This document shows, piece after piece, positions 37,326 to 46,729 of a stretch of 48,279 nt of DNA. Below the pieces are notes generated by a model. That model saw only the letters and a list, made by a program, of their open reading frames with translations, had not been told where the DNA came from and searched no databases. Source of the stretch: an uncultured Bacteroidales bacterium (lineage in GTDB: Bacteria > Bacteroidota > Bacteroidia > Bacteroidales > UBA932); NCBI GenBank assembly GCA_947167855.1, contig CAMVJR010000004.1:1-48279 (forward strand), given 5' to 3'. The position numbers were made by a program, and so were the translations under genes. The first letter of the stretch is position 1. Each line of letters starts with the position of its first letter.

Positions 37326-39732
37326 TGGGGGCAAACTCCGGAGAACGCATGTAGTTAAGGAGGGCGCTGTAGAACTGGCGTCCTTCTGGCGTATCCAGCA
37401 CTTCCTCCAGGTTGGCGCAGCACACCAGCAGGCGGCCCGGGCCCACTTTGAACTCGTACACCAGGCCCAGGCGGTGGTTGCGCTCCACGTTGTCAATCAC
37501 CTGCACGATGGGCTTGTAGCCGTCCAGCTGGTCCAGGATGGCGGGATGCGAGGCCTTGGTGATGGGGAACCACTGCCAAGAGGTGTGCTCCCGGGTGGGG
37601 AACTCGCGGAACAGCGGGTGGGAAGGGTCCATCAACAGGCCCAGCGTGCCGGGGGAGACGGGCTTTCCGTTGCTCTCGCAGATCTCCTTGAACATGCGGT
37701 AGTTCCAGTAGTCGGTCTCAAACAGACCACCTACGGTGTTGGTGGTGTCGGAAGGCATGAGCAGCACGGAAGCGCCGCTGCGGAGGGCTTTGAGGGCCGA
37801 AGGAGAAAGTTCCCTTACAATGGTAATGCCGTTCTTGTCGGGCATGTTGCCCGCCGGATAGACCCAGAGGGGCCAGCTGTTCTGGCGAGGGCCTTGGGCG
37901 GTGAGGGCTTTCACGGTGAGTTCCAGCTGCGCCGGGGCGTCCATGCCGGAAAGGTCTATCTCAATGTCTCCTGCGTCCAGCAGGCCTTCGCCGGCCGGGG
38001 CGTCCAGGGTGCCGGATGCGCCGGAAGAGAGGGACCATTCGATGGCGGTCACGGGCTCTTGGCTAAACTGGGCCAGGGCCAGGCGGGCGCGGAAGGTCTC
38101 GTCCGTGCTCCAGCAGTATTTCTCAAACTGGGCCAGGGGGACGATGTCGCTGCACCAGCCTCTCCACTGCTCGGGGGTCACGGCTCCCTTGCTGTCCATA
38201 AAGGCATCCAGGATGCCCACATAGGCCGATCCCTGTCCGGGGTAGTCCTGCAGGTCCAGCAGCTGGAAGCCGCCCATGCCGGGGGTGCGGAGGCACAGCT
38301 CGATATCGGCCTTGTATAACTCTGCCTGCCAGGCGGCCGATGCGCGGGCAAAATCCTGCGCCTGGTCTCCCAGCCCGGCTTCTTCCAGCCGGCGGCGGAA
38401 TTCGAGGATGTTCCGGGGCTCCAGCGGGCCGGTGTATTTCTCTATCTGGGTATAGTCCGGATAGGCCTGGAACTGGCCCGTCTCGTGGCTGATGACCGGT
38501 ACCGGCGAGCTCTGGAGGGCTTCTGCATAATTGTAACTTGTGTTGGGATAGAAGCGGTTGAGGATGCCGCCGTCCTGGGCATCGCAGAAAGCGAACGAGC
38601 TGCGGACGTGCTTCTGGTATCCGTCATAGGCCTCCCCGCCGGTGCGGCAGGTGGCCTGGAAATCCATTCCCTCCACGTAGCCCTGGTAGCCCAGGAAGGC
38701 GTTGGTGCCGTTGGTGTAGAGGATCTGCGGGGCCTGGCTGCGGAAGGTCTCCACCAGGTCTTGCATCACGGCGGCTTCTCCCCAGACTTCATTGCCCAGC
38801 GAGAAGAGGGCGAAGGAGGGATGGTGGCCGTAAGTCTTTACAATGTGGATGCCTTCCTTTTTGAGGAACGTGAGCAGTTCCTCTCCTTCCAGCGTGCCCC
38901 AGAAGGGGAGCTCCGGCTGGAGGTAGATGCCCAGCTCGTCGGCGGCCTCAAAGGCGGCCTCCGGCGGGCACCAGGAGTGGAAACGCACGTGGTTGATGCC
39001 GTACTCTGCGCACTGTTCAAAGTACTGGAGCCAGGTCTCTTTGTCCATGGGCGTGTGACCCGTGAGGGGGAACACGCAGGCATCGTGTTTGCCGCGGAGG
39101 AAGACCGGATGCCCATCGGCCTGAAACTGCCCGTCCTGGATCTCCAGGCGGGGCATGCGGGCTGGGGAGGCCTTCTCCCGGGTCTGGACCGGCCCTAATT
39201 CGATACGGCCGATGATACCGTTCCAGTTGGTCTGCGTGTCTTCCGAGTACAGGTGCGAGCTGCGGATGACGCCTTCCGGCACGCCGCCGGCGTTGTCTAC
39301 GCAGAGGGTCAGGGTGTGTTTGCCCGGTTTAAGCGGCTCCAGCAGATAGCTCTGCGGGGTGGAGACGTCGTTGCAGGTGCCCATGAGGACGCCGTCCAGA
39401 TAGAGCGTAGTGGCTTTGGTGCGCTCCAGGAAGAGGCAGAGGTCTTTGTCTTTCCAGGCCTGCGGAACGGTGACCGTTCTCCGGTACCAGGCCTTGCCCA
39501 CGTAGGCGTGGCGGCGGGTGAGCCGGCCGGTCTCCACCGTTTCTCCCGGCTCCTGTCCTTTCCCGGCCAGGTCGGTGGTTCCCGGCAGCATGATGGTGTC
39601 TTCGAAGGGGGCATCGGCCTGGAAGGTTCCGCTCGGGTCCAGCGAGAACTCCCAGGTTCCGGAAAGGTCTTTTTGGGACGAGCAGGCCACCAGGGCGCCC
39701 GTGAGTAGGAAGAGGGTAATGATTCGTTTCAT
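37309..39732 (-). CDS. Glycoside hydrolase family 2 lipoprotein
   Basis: 807 residues with a lipoprotein signal (TGALVACSS). The N-terminal sugar-binding domain begins DLSGTWEFSLDP and contains FLERTKATTLYLDGVLMG; the TIM barrel carries the GH2 acid/base FSLGNEVWGE (Glu near 312) and nucleophile VISHETGQ (Glu near 413). Substrate could be a beta-galactoside, glucuronide, mannoside or related residue; the sequence does not settle it. It would act at the cell surface or in the periplasm. ATG 39732 lies 1 nt after the acyltransferase stop, so they share a transcript. An earlier in-frame start at 39828 lies in that gene and is rejected. Confidence 0.88.
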   Translation of the reverse strand: MKRIITLFLLTGALVACSSQKDLSGTWEFSLDPSGTFQADAPFEDTIMLPGTTDLAGKGQEPGETVETGRLTRRHAYVGKAWYRRTVTVPQAWKDKDLCLFLERTKATTLYLDGVLMGTCNDVSTPQSYLLEPLKPGKHTLTLCVDNAGGVPEGVIRSSHLYSEDTQTNWNGIIGRIELGPVQTREKASPARMPRLEIQDGQFQADGHPVFLRGKHDACVFPLTGHTPMDKETWLQYFEQCAEYGINHVRFHSWCPPEAAFEAADELGIYLQPELPFWGTLEGEELLTFLKKEGIHIVKTYGHHPSFALFSLGNEVWGEAAVMQDLVETFRSQAPQILYTNGTNAFLGYQGYVEGMDFQATCRTGGEAYDGYQKHVRSSFAFCDAQDGGILNRFYPNTSYNYAEALQSSPVPVISHETGQFQAYPDYTQIEKYTGPLEPRNILEFRRRLEEAGLGDQAQDFARASAAWQAELYKADIELCLRTPGMGGFQLLDLQDYPGQGSAYVGILDAFMDSKGAVTPEQWRGWCSDIVPLAQFEKYCWSTDETFRARLALAQFSQEPVTAIEWSLSSGASGTLDAPAGEGLLDAGDIEIDLSGMDAPAQLELTVKALTAQGPRQNSWPLWVYPAGNMPDKNGITIVRELSPSALKALRSGASVLLMPSDTTNTVGGLFETDYWNYRMFKEICESNGKPVSPGTLGLLMDPSHPLFREFPTREHTSWQWFPITKASHPAILDQLDGYKPIVQVIDNVERNHRLGLVYEFKVGPGRLLVCCANLEEVLDTPEGRQFYSALLNYMRSPEFAPTTELP

Positions 39733-39733
39733 A

Positions 39734-40840
39734 CTAAGCTTGTTTCTTTTCTCCAAAGACGCACCAGCGGATAAACGGAATGCGGTGAAGGACCTCGTAC
39801 AGGGCAGGGGAGAGGGTGAACACCGCAAGGGTGAGGATGACGTACATGGCTACCGGCGGCAGCTGGGTATACATTTTCATCATGTAACCAAGACTGGCTA
39901 CAACCAGGTAGTGGACCACATAGAGGCCATAGCTGGTGCGGGTCATATAGCCGGCAAATTTGTCGGTGCAGTTAAATTGGGCCTGGAACCAGCCCATCAT
40001 AGCCAGGCAGGACAGCCAGCCGTAAAGGCAGTTGAGGGGACTGCCCATGTAGGTGGCCGAGGTATTGTCCTGGCCGAAGGTGGTGACAGTGAGTATGGTT
40101 CCTGCTACTACCGCACAACTGAGCAGCGGAATCCAGGCCTGCTTAATCTTCTGCTGAACCTCTTCGTGGGAAAACACAAAGTAACCCAGCAGGAAGGAGA
40201 CCAGGTAGAAGATGGGTTTGTAAAGGTTCAGAAGGCCGTCGGCGCTTTCGGGGCGGGGATTCCTGATGAGCGTCTGCGCACTGGCCCAGAACAACACGCC
40301 CAGCATAATGATCCACACTATGTTCAGCTTTCCACAAGCGTTCCAGAACTTGTCGTTCTTATCCATAGCGCGCACAGCCAGCAGCACCAGGCTCAGCAGC
40401 CATAGAAGCTGCACAAACCAGAGCGGACCTATGCCGCTCACGGCCATGATAGCCCATTTTGCCACACCGGGCAGGCCGTCAAAGATGCCGGTTCCCCGGG
40501 CTACGGCCGTATTGAAATACCCAGTCATCCATTGGAACACAAACAGGCCGATGGTTCCCGGAACCAGCAGCTTTCGGGTGCGGGCCTTGAACCATTCTTT
40601 GGCGCTTTTCTTCTCCAGGGCATAGCGGGCGCCGATGCCGGCCAGGATAAACAGCAGCGGCATGAACCACGGGTACAGGATGTACATAACTACGTCCTGG
40701 TATTGGGGCGTTTCCGGATAAGGGCCGAATCCGCCGATGCCGCCAAAGACGCCTTTATTGTTGTAGAAGTAGATGACGTGATAGAAGAGCACCAGGAGCA
40801 CGGTGACCCAGCGCAGATTGTCCATCCAATGCTTTCTCAT
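39734..40840 (-). CDS. Acyltransferase 3 family membrane protein
   Basis: 368 residues with about ten membrane helices, beginning HWMDNLRWVTVLLVLFYHVI, with the catalytic His in the FYHV motif near residue 21, as in OafA/YrhL-type acyltransferases. These enzymes acylate sugars of surface glycans or other small molecules at the membrane. The product here is not inferable. It overlaps the AbrB-like gene upstream by 4 nt and ends 1 nt before the GH2 gene. Confidence 0.85.
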   Translation of the reverse strand: MRKHWMDNLRWVTVLLVLFYHVIYFYNNKGVFGGIGGFGPYPETPQYQDVVMYILYPWFMPLLFILAGIGARYALEKKSAKEWFKARTRKLLVPGTIGLFVFQWMTGYFNTAVARGTGIFDGLPGVAKWAIMAVSGIGPLWFVQLLWLLSLVLLAVRAMDKNDKFWNACGKLNIVWIIMLGVLFWASAQTLIRNPRPESADGLLNLYKPIFYLVSFLLGYFVFSHEEVQQKIKQAWIPLLSCAVVAGTILTVTTFGQDNTSATYMGSPLNCLYGWLSCLAMMGWFQAQFNCTDKFAGYMTRTSYGLYVVHYLVVASLGYMMKMYTQLPPVAMYVILTLAVFTLSPALYEVLHRIPFIRWCVFGEKKQA

Positions 40841-41046
40841 CGGGTGAGCCCCTCCATGGCCTGGTCCAAAATGCCCTGGAAAACGTCGGTCTTCAACAGG
40901 GCCATTCCTTTCTGGTCTCCCAGCAGCATCAGGGTGTCGCCGGGCTTTACGTCATAAATCTTGCGGGCTTCCTTGGGAATCACAATCTGTCCCTTGTCTC
41001 CCACCTTGACCACTCCAAAGAGGTATTTGCCTTCTTTTTCTTCCAT
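40837..41046 (-). CDS. AbrB/SpoVT-type DNA-binding protein
   Basis: 69 residues. A single swapped-hairpin domain: VVKVGDKGQIVIPKEARKIYDVKPGDTLMLLGDQKGMALL, the AbrB/MazE signature. The C-terminal 15 residues form a helix. It is the first gene of the acyltransferase-GH2 operon and overlaps the next gene by 4 nt, so it may regulate this operon; no toxin partner follows, which argues against a MazE-type antitoxin. ATG 41046 is preferred over 41076, which lies within the TATATTTG promoter (41074-41081). Confidence 0.85.
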   Translation of the reverse strand: MEEKEGKYLFGVVKVGDKGQIVIPKEARKIYDVKPGDTLMLLGDQKGMALLKTDVFQGILDQAMEGLTR

Positions 41047-41073
41047 TTTGTGCGAAAAGTTAGAAATTTCCCA

Positions 41074-41081
41074 CAAATATA
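41074..41081 (-). promoter_or_regulatory. TATATTTG promoter of the AbrB-acyltransferase-GH2 operon
   Basis: On the minus strand TATATTTG lies 27 nt before the ATG at 41046. Confidence 0.6.
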
Positions 41082-41104
41082 ACCAAATTTTGAAAAACCT
41101 ACAT

Positions 41105-41112
41105 TATATTTG
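41105..41112 (+). promoter_or_regulatory. TATATTTG promoter of the S41-like lipoprotein gene
   Basis: TATATTTG lies 26 nt before the ATG at 41139, in a 92-nt divergent gap. Confidence 0.6.
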
Positions 41113-41138
41113 TAGTATAAAATTGAACTAGTTACAAA

Positions 41139-42998
41139 ATGAAAAAGCTTGTTTCTGTCTCCGCTCTGGCGGCCTTTCTGGTGGTAACCGCCTGCAGTCC
41201 CCGGTTGTATTCGGCCCAAAACCAAGTGGCCGATGAAAAGCCCGACGGTGGCGCCTATACCGAGCGCATCTTCCCCGTCGTTACCAAGGTGGCTCCGGAT
41301 TCCAAGGTTACGCTCCGTTTCTATGAGGATATGCCGGACGTGGCCTATATTTCGGCCGCTGATTTCCAGTCCATCGTGCTGCCGGGTTCCGTGATGAAGG
41401 TAACCCACACCGGCCTGGGAGAGTATACCCTCACCAATGCCAGTGCATCGGCCGTTGTGAATGTGGGGACGGATGTGTTTGTGTCGGATCAGTATGAAGC
41501 CTTCACCAATCAGATGGGCCTGCTGCAGCCCGGCATGGCCAATGTCTACTATGACGGAATGCCGTTCGTGCGCTACAAGGGCCTGTATTCTTCCCCGGAG
41601 AAGGCAACCACCACGCTGGATTTCGGCGCTTACGGAATAGATATCCGGGCCGATGGAAAGGGCAAGGTCTACTTCCCCTTTGCCACCCTGGCCGACCTGT
41701 ACAGCGACCTCTTCTACCACCATGCCGGCTTCAACGGAGAGAAGGTGGTGGCCAATACCTCGGTCAACGAAGTGAGCCTGGCAGAGATTGATTCCACCTA
41801 CAACAAGCCCCTGGTAGCCCGTACCACCCGCCCGGCCAACCTGGCGGAGTTCAACTACAAGGAACTGTGCTTTGCCATGGACCACTTCTATGGCTATCCG
41901 GGCCGTGTCAAGTACAACGAGAGCCTGCGCACCAAGGGCCTGGACAAGACCCTGGAAGAGGACGTCGCATGCGGCGCCACCATCAAGAAGCTCCTGCTCT
42001 CGGAGAGTCTGGCCGACTATTTTGTGGGCATGATGGGCCTCACCGGTATCTACTACGACGGTCATACCGCCATGGACATCACATCGGCCCTAGAAAAGGA
42101 CGATGCCGATCTGAAGGCCGCCTATCAGGCCGTTTTGGCAGAGAACCAGGATGTGGTGATGGAAGTGATGACGGCCGTGGGCTCCATGATGGAGATGATG
42201 ACGGACCAGATGGCCATCAACAATCTTCGGCCCAAATCCTATGGAGAAGGCGTGACCTATTATAAGAAGGGAGATACGGCCGTCTGCGTTTTTGATTCCT
42301 TCAACGACACCGACAACGAGGCCTGGAACAAGTATTACGCCGGCCATGGTCCCATGCCCACCGTGGGCAATACCCAGGAGGATGACATGGTCATTTTCCT
42401 GGACGCGCTCCAGAAAGCGGCGGCCGACCCTAAGGTAAAGAATCTCATCATCGATATTTCGGCCAATGGCGGCGGATCGGCCGACCTCGTGATGGCCATG
42501 ACCTCCCTCATCCTGAATGAGAGCTATATCAGCATGGACAACCCCCTCACCGGTCAGAAGTCCTTCGTGGCCTATGAGGTGGACCGCAATTTTGACGGCG
42601 TGTTCAACGAGGCCGACAAGGATGTCCACTACGACCTCAACTTTGCCGTGCTCACCTCCGGCATGTCCTTCTCCTGCGGCAACCTGTTCCCGTCCATCCT
42701 CAAGGATGCCGGCGTTCCCGTCATGGGAGCCACTTCCGGTGGCGGCGCCTGCGCCATCCAGGCCATGTGCACGGCCGACGGTTTCTGCTTCCAGATTTCG
42801 TCGTTCCGCGCCCGGCTCAACACCCTTGACGGAGAGAATATCGATGCCGGCGTAACCCCGGATCTGCCTATTGCAACGGATGGGAAAATAGACCTCACGC
42901 TCAAGCTCCCCAACGGCACGGAACAGACCGTCCCCATGAAGGACTTCACCAAGTTCTTTGACGTGGATTATCTGAGATCTCTTCTCGAAAAGAATTGA
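41139..42998 (+). CDS. S41-family peptidase-like lipoprotein
   Basis: 619 residues with a lipoprotein signal (LVVTACS, Cys19). The N-terminal ~230 residues are an unassigned beta-rich region. The C-terminal half is an S41 (tail-specific protease/TSP) core: NLIIDISANGGGSADLV, FAVLTSGMSFSCGN (nucleophile Ser), and VMGATSGGGACA. S41 enzymes cleave peptides in the periplasm; some lipoprotein members have unclear activity. It is a single gene. Its stop codon (42996-42998) touches the 3' end of the convergent tRNA-Gly gene. Confidence 0.82.
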   Translation: MKKLVSVSALAAFLVVTACSPRLYSAQNQVADEKPDGGAYTERIFPVVTKVAPDSKVTLRFYEDMPDVAYISAADFQSIVLPGSVMKVTHTGLGEYTLTNASASAVVNVGTDVFVSDQYEAFTNQMGLLQPGMANVYYDGMPFVRYKGLYSSPEKATTTLDFGAYGIDIRADGKGKVYFPFATLADLYSDLFYHHAGFNGEKVVANTSVNEVSLAEIDSTYNKPLVARTTRPANLAEFNYKELCFAMDHFYGYPGRVKYNESLRTKGLDKTLEEDVACGATIKKLLLSESLADYFVGMMGLTGIYYDGHTAMDITSALEKDDADLKAAYQAVLAENQDVVMEVMTAVGSMMEMMTDQMAINNLRPKSYGEGVTYYKKGDTAVCVFDSFNDTDNEAWNKYYAGHGPMPTVGNTQEDDMVIFLDALQKAAADPKVKNLIIDISANGGGSADLVMAMTSLILNESYISMDNPLTGQKSFVAYEVDRNFDGVFNEADKDVHYDLNFAVLTSGMSFSCGNLFPSILKDAGVPVMGATSGGGACAIQAMCTADGFCFQISSFRARLNTLDGENIDAGVTPDLPIATDGKIDLTLKLPNGTEQTVPMKDFTKFFDVDYLRSLLEKN

Positions 42999-43070
42999 GC
43001 GAGATACGAGTCTCGAACTCGCGACCTTCGGCTTGGGAAGCCAACGCTCTACCAACTGAGCTAATCTCGC
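42998..43070 (-). tRNA. tRNA-Gly (CCC)
   Basis: Reading the minus strand: acceptor GCGAGAT / ATCTCGC, D-arm AGCTCAGTTGGTAGAGC, anticodon stem TTGGC/GCCGA around loop TTCCCAA (anticodon CCC; plus 43035-43037), and T-arm GCGAGTTCGAGACTCGT. CCA is not encoded. The 3' end abuts the stop codon of the S41 gene. Confidence 0.93.
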
Positions 43071-43080
43071 AATGGGAAAA

Positions 43081-43088
43081 CAAAGATA
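43081..43088 (-). promoter_or_regulatory. TATCTTTG promoter of tRNA-Gly
   Basis: On the minus strand TATCTTTG lies 10 nt before the tRNA 5' end, with TTTG about 22 nt further upstream. It is divergent from the hisS promoter 13 nt away. Confidence 0.7.
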
Positions 43089-43101
43089 AGACATTTTTTC
43101 T

Positions 43102-43109
43102 TAACTTTG
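43102..43109 (+). promoter_or_regulatory. TAACTTTG promoter of hisS
   Basis: TAACTTTG ends 15 nt before the hisS ATG (43125) and excludes the in-frame ATG at 43107. Confidence 0.65.
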
Positions 43110-43124
43110 CCAAAATTTCAGAAA

Positions 43125-44468
43125 ATGGCTATTCAAAAACCCTCTATACCCAAGGGAACCCGCGACTTTGGCCAAACGGAAATGGCCCGTCGCAACTACC
43201 TGTTTGACACCATCCGCAGCGTTTTCCGCACCTATGGTTACCAGGAAATCCAGACCCCTGCGCAGGAAAATCTCTCCACGCTGCTGGGCAAGTACGGAGA
43301 GGAAGGCGACAAGCTCCTCTTCCGTATCCAGAACAGCGGCGAAAAGGCCGACCTGGCCCCGGAAAAAGGCCTGCGTTATGACCTGACGGTGCCCTTCGCC
43401 CGTTATGTGGTGCAGCACCAGAACGAGATTTCGTTCCCGTTCAAGCGCTTCCAGATCCAGCCGGTCTGGAGGGCCGACCGTCCCCAGAAGGGCCGCTACC
43501 GTGAGTTCTACCAGTGCGACGTGGACGTGATCGGCACCCGTAGCCAGGTCAACGAGCTGGAGCTGGTGCAGATGGTAGACGCCGTCTTTGGCAAGCTGGG
43601 CGTGCGCGTGGGTATCCATATTAATAATAGGAAGGTGCTCACCGGCTTTGCAGAGATTGCCGGCGCCCCGGACAAGGTGGTGGATATCACCGTGGCTATT
43701 GACAAGCTGGACAAGATTGGCATAGAGAAGGTCAAGGAAGAAATGGCCGAAAAAGGACTGGCTGCCTCCGGCATCGCCGTCATCGAGCAGATCCTTTCCC
43801 TGCAGGGCGGCTTCGAGGAGAAGCTCGCCGCCATGCGCGGCCTGTTTAACGGCGGTAGCGCCTCCGGCGTGGTCTCCGAGACCGGCCTCAAGGGCCTGGA
43901 TGAGCTGTCGGAGCTCTTCGGCCTCATTGCCGTTGCCGGCGTTTCCGCTCCGGTGGAGATGGACCTCTCCCTGGCCCGCGGCCTTAACTATTATACCGGC
44001 GCTATCTTCGAGGTGAAGGCGCTGGATTGGGAAATCGGTTCCATCTGCGGTGGCGGCCGGTACGACAACCTGACTGGCATCTTCGGCCTGCCCGATCTGT
44101 CCGGCGTGGGCATTTCCTTTGGCGCAGACCGCATCTACGATGTGCTGGTAGGCCTGAACCTCTTCCCGGAGGCCCTCGAGTCTTCCACGCAGCTCCTCTT
44201 TGCCGTGATGGGGACCGATGAACTCCGTTACGTCCTTCCCATTGCCAAGGCCCTCCGCGAGGCCGGCGTGGCGGTGGAGGTGTACCCCGAGGCTACCAAG
44301 CTCAAGAAGCAGTTTGACTACGCCGACAAAAAGGCCATCCCGTTCATCTCCATCAACGGCTCCACCGAGATGGAGGCCGGCACCGTGAATATCAAGAACC
44401 TTTCCACCGGCGCCCAGCAGGCATTCCCCGCTTCCGAGCTCCCCGCCATCCTGGAGTTCTTGGGGTAA
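43125..44468 (+). CDS. hisS: Histidine-tRNA ligase
   Basis: 447 residues. Class II motif 1 lies in the N-terminal third; motif 2 region is [21 protein letters not shown]; the histidine-binding [14 protein letters not shown] and GGGRYDNL segments and a C-terminal anticodon-binding domain ([21 protein letters not shown]) follow. It charges tRNA-His in the cytoplasm. Its stop TAA meets the GH43 stop codon directly on the other strand (TAATTA, 44466-44471), with no terminator between. Confidence 0.97.
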   Translation: MAIQKPSIPKGTRDFGQTEMARRNYLFDTIRSVFRTYGYQEIQTPAQENLSTLLGKYGEEGDKLLFRIQNSGEKADLAPEKGLRYDLTVPFARYVVQHQNEISFPFKRFQIQPVWRADRPQKGRYREFYQCDVDVIGTRSQVNELELVQMVDAVFGKLGVRVGIHINNRKVLTGFAEIAGAPDKVVDITVAIDKLDKIGIEKVKEEMAEKGLAASGIAVIEQILSLQGGFEEKLAAMRGLFNGGSASGVVSETGLKGLDELSELFGLIAVAGVSAPVEMDLSLARGLNYYTGAIFEVKALDWEIGSICGGGRYDNLTGIFGLPDLSGVGISFGADRIYDVLVGLNLFPEALESSTQLLFAVMGTDELRYVLPIAKALREAGVAVEVYPEATKLKKQFDYADKKAIPFISINGSTEMEAGTVNIKNLSTGAQQAFPASELPAILEFLG

Positions 44469-46016
44469 TTACCGCTCCTGGTAATCAAAACCCTTGAAGG
44501 AAGCCTTTCCGCTGCGGCAGTAGGGGCCTATGGTGACGCCTGTAAAGCCGCCGGCCATTTCCGTGCTAAGCAATTTAGAATCAATGGTGCCGAACGGCTG
44601 TCCGTTCAGGAGGAACTCGTAGTGATCTCCAAAGGCCAGTACATCCAGTCGGGCCGATGGGGAAGGGATCGTTGCAACAGCCTGTTCATGGAGAATGCTG
44701 TGGAGCCGGATACGGAGAACGGCCTGGCAGCGCTGTCCTTCGCGACGGACAAAGTACTCCAAGTGGCCGTTATGGGTCTGATAAACGGCCAGGCCGGCCT
44801 CGCCGTTTTCCAGCAGAGTGACTTCGGTGCCAAATTGGCATTCTGCCGCTTTCTGGCGGCGCAGCAATGCGGAGGGATGCCATTCTCCCCAGTCAAATCC
44901 ATCCCCGTTGCCCGTGAGGGTGAGGACTCCATCCTTGACTGTATAGTTCTCCTCCACGGGATGCTGGATGTGCATCCACTCCGGGCCGATGGCAGAGAAA
45001 TCATAATGGATGCTTTCGGGCTGGGGGGCCTCCGGCACAGCGCTCATGCGAACGGTCATCTCCTCGGCAACCGGCTGCCCGCCGTTCACCACCGGCCAGC
45101 CCTTCTCCCAGGAGACGGGTGCCAAGAAAGTCTCCCGGCCCAGGTGATGGAAGTCGCCGCCATATCGGCGATAAGCCAGAAATACAATCCACCAGGAGCC
45201 ATCGGCCGCCTGGAATAAATCCCCATGGCCGGTGCCCTGGATATTACTTTCCTGGGCCGCCAGCGAGCAATGCGTAAAGATGGGATTGGCGGGGTTGGCC
45301 TCATAGGGGCCATAGATGTTACGGCTTCGGGCTACCGTGAGCTTATGCGCCAGTTCCGTGCCGCCTTCAGAGATGAGCAGATAGTACCAGCCGTCGTGCT
45401 TGTAGATATGCGGGCCCTCCGGGAATCGGCCTCCTGTGCCCCTCCAGAGGGCTTTCCCGGGGCTAAGCGTGGCGCCGGTAACAGGGTCTATCTCGCACAG
45501 GGTAATGGTGGCGTCCGGGTTGGAAACCATGTAGCACTTTCCGTCTTCAAAATAGAGCGAAGGGTCAATTCCCTGTTGCTCCAGCCAGATGGGTTCACTC
45601 CACGGACCGGCTGGATTGGTGGCCGACACCATAAAGTTACCACCGTTTCCCACATTGGTGGTAATCATGTAGAAAGTGCCCTCGTTATAGCGGATGGTGG
45701 GCGCATAAATGCCCAGCGAGGCATTGGATTCTACCAGAGGAAGCTGGGAAGGACGGTCCAGTACATTGCCAATTTGTTCCCAATTTTGCAAATCCCGGCT
45801 GTGATACACCGGAACGCCCGGGAAATAGTGGAACGTAGAGTTTACGATGTAGTAATCACCCTCTACTGCCACCACGGAAGGATCCGGGCTGAAGCCGGAA
45901 ATGATGGGGTTGTGGAGGGTTACTTCAATACTGCCGCCTGCCGTTTTCTGAGCAGGATTTGTTCCGCAAGAGACCAGTGCGACCAGTGCCGCAAGTAATA
46001 TGACAATCTTTTTCAT
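44469..46016 (-). CDS. Glycoside hydrolase family 43 lipoprotein
   Basis: 515 residues with a lipoprotein signal (LVALVSCGTN, Cys17). The five-bladed propeller shows the GH43 residues: base Asp in SPDPSV (Asp45), GIDPSLYFEDG, and acid Glu in FPEGPHIYK near 200. The C-terminal ~190 residues form a beta-sandwich of the GH43_C2 type, seen in beta-xylosidases and arabinofuranosidases of the XynB type (GH43_12-like). It would remove xylose or arabinose from plant glycan fragments at the surface. It has a near-match promoter TATCTTTC (plus 46032-46039). Single gene. Confidence 0.9.
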   Translation of the reverse strand: MKKIVILLAALVALVSCGTNPAQKTAGGSIEVTLHNPIISGFSPDPSVVAVEGDYYIVNSTFHYFPGVPVYHSRDLQNWEQIGNVLDRPSQLPLVESNASLGIYAPTIRYNEGTFYMITTNVGNGGNFMVSATNPAGPWSEPIWLEQQGIDPSLYFEDGKCYMVSNPDATITLCEIDPVTGATLSPGKALWRGTGGRFPEGPHIYKHDGWYYLLISEGGTELAHKLTVARSRNIYGPYEANPANPIFTHCSLAAQESNIQGTGHGDLFQAADGSWWIVFLAYRRYGGDFHHLGRETFLAPVSWEKGWPVVNGGQPVAEEMTVRMSAVPEAPQPESIHYDFSAIGPEWMHIQHPVEENYTVKDGVLTLTGNGDGFDWGEWHPSALLRRQKAAECQFGTEVTLLENGEAGLAVYQTHNGHLEYFVRREGQRCQAVLRIRLHSILHEQAVATIPSPSARLDVLAFGDHYEFLLNGQPFGTIDSKLLSTEMAGGFTGVTIGPYCRSGKASFKGFDYQER

Positions 46017-46063
46017 ATGCCGAGATTTTCCGAAAGATACAAACTATCAATCGGAATTAAAAA

Positions 46064-46095
46064 TTTGGAGTTTTCAAAAAAACTCCTTACCTTTG
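46064..46095 (+). promoter_or_regulatory. Bipartite promoter of initiator tRNA
   Basis: TTTG (46064-46067), 20 nt, TACCTTTG (46088-46095); the tRNA begins 12 nt downstream. Confidence 0.8.
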
Positions 46096-46106
46096 CAATC
46101 CCAAAC

Positions 46107-46178
<72 letters not shown>

Positions 46179-46179
<1 letters not shown>

Positions 46180-46225
46180 CAAAGCTTTGAAAACCAGCCT
46201 TAACGGCTGGTTTTCAAAGCTTTGT
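46179..46225. repeat. 21-bp perfect hairpin after tRNA-fMet (possible terminator)
   Basis: The left arm 46179-46199 and right arm 46205-46225 are fully complementary around a 5-nt loop TTAAC; each arm contains the palindrome CAAAGCTTTG. Further out, AGGCAGGAC (46232-46240) is complementary to GTCCTGCCT in the tRNA (46165-46173). A half-matching second copy lies at 46971-47020. No strong T tract follows the hairpin. Confidence 0.7.
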
Positions 46226-46249
46226 GCGCTCAGGCAGGACCTTTTCCTT

Positions 46250-46310
46250 ACGTTACCCCATCCCCAAACCCCTTCCCTCGGGGAAGTGGTTCCGCCGCAG
46301 AAGCGGCGGT
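46250..46310 (+). repeat. Dispersed C/G-rich repeat, copy 2, with trailing hairpin
   Basis: 46250-46287 reads ACGTTACCCCATCCCC, AAACCCCTTCCCTCGG, matching copy 1 (29812-29852, minus) and copy 3 (47036-47076). It is followed by CCGCCGC-AGAA-GCGGCGG, a small hairpin (46293-46310) whose counterpart GGCGTC-AGAA-GACGCC follows copy 3. Confidence 0.7.
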
Positions 46311-46351
46311 GCGGGCCTGCAGGCCCTGTCGGCCTTCGGCCTCCGTTATGA

Positions 46352-46729
46352 TTAATCTGAATAAAAGATGCCGGCACTATCGTAGGAGCCATCTTCGTTA
46401 AAGGTGATGTTTAAAGAATACATGGCAAGGCCGATAAAAGCGCCTGGCTTCAGAACGTAGAAGAGGGAGGTATCTCCAAGATGATGATCACCGAGGAGAT
46501 CTTCACCAAGCATATCAATCGTTTCCTCAATAGACGGTTTTTCACTGTTCAGCTTCTCTACAAGAGAATCAGACATGTAATACCTTATCTTCTGAACTGG
46601 ATAGTGCTTCCATACCCATTGATTGAAAGGTATTTGTCGGCCGAAAGTGGGAGTAACAGAATGAACTATGCACATTACTCCTAACACCCCTATTAAAGCC
46701 CAGATATGTTTCCTAATCCGATGCTTCAT
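46352..46729 (-). CDS. Small hypothetical exported protein
   Basis: 125 residues; no family recognised. The N-terminus MKHRIRKHIWALIGVLGVMCIVHSVTP is a membrane anchor or signal peptide. The rest is short and polar with an acidic centre (IEETIDMLGEDLLGDHHLGD) and a beta-like end (GLAMYSLNITFNEDGSYDSAGIFYSD). The gene is more AT-rich than its neighbours and sits alone between two composite repeats (46.18-46.35 and 46.97-47.14 kb), which suggests acquisition or a mobile cassette. No TAnnTTTG promoter was found upstream. It could be non-functional. Confidence 0.55.
   Translation of the reverse strand: MKHRIRKHIWALIGVLGVMCIVHSVTPTFGRQIPFNQWVWKHYPVQKIRYYMSDSLVEKLNSEKPSIEETIDMLGEDLLGDHHLGDTSLFYVLKPGAFIGLAMYSLNITFNEDGSYDSAGIFYSD

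Noticed and set aside
40837..41046. MazE-type antitoxin
   Set aside because: No toxin gene follows; the next genes are an acyltransferase and a glycosidase.
43071..43124. Riboswitch or T-box before hisS
   Set aside because: The leader is at most about 15 nt after the TAACTTTG promoter, too short for such an element.
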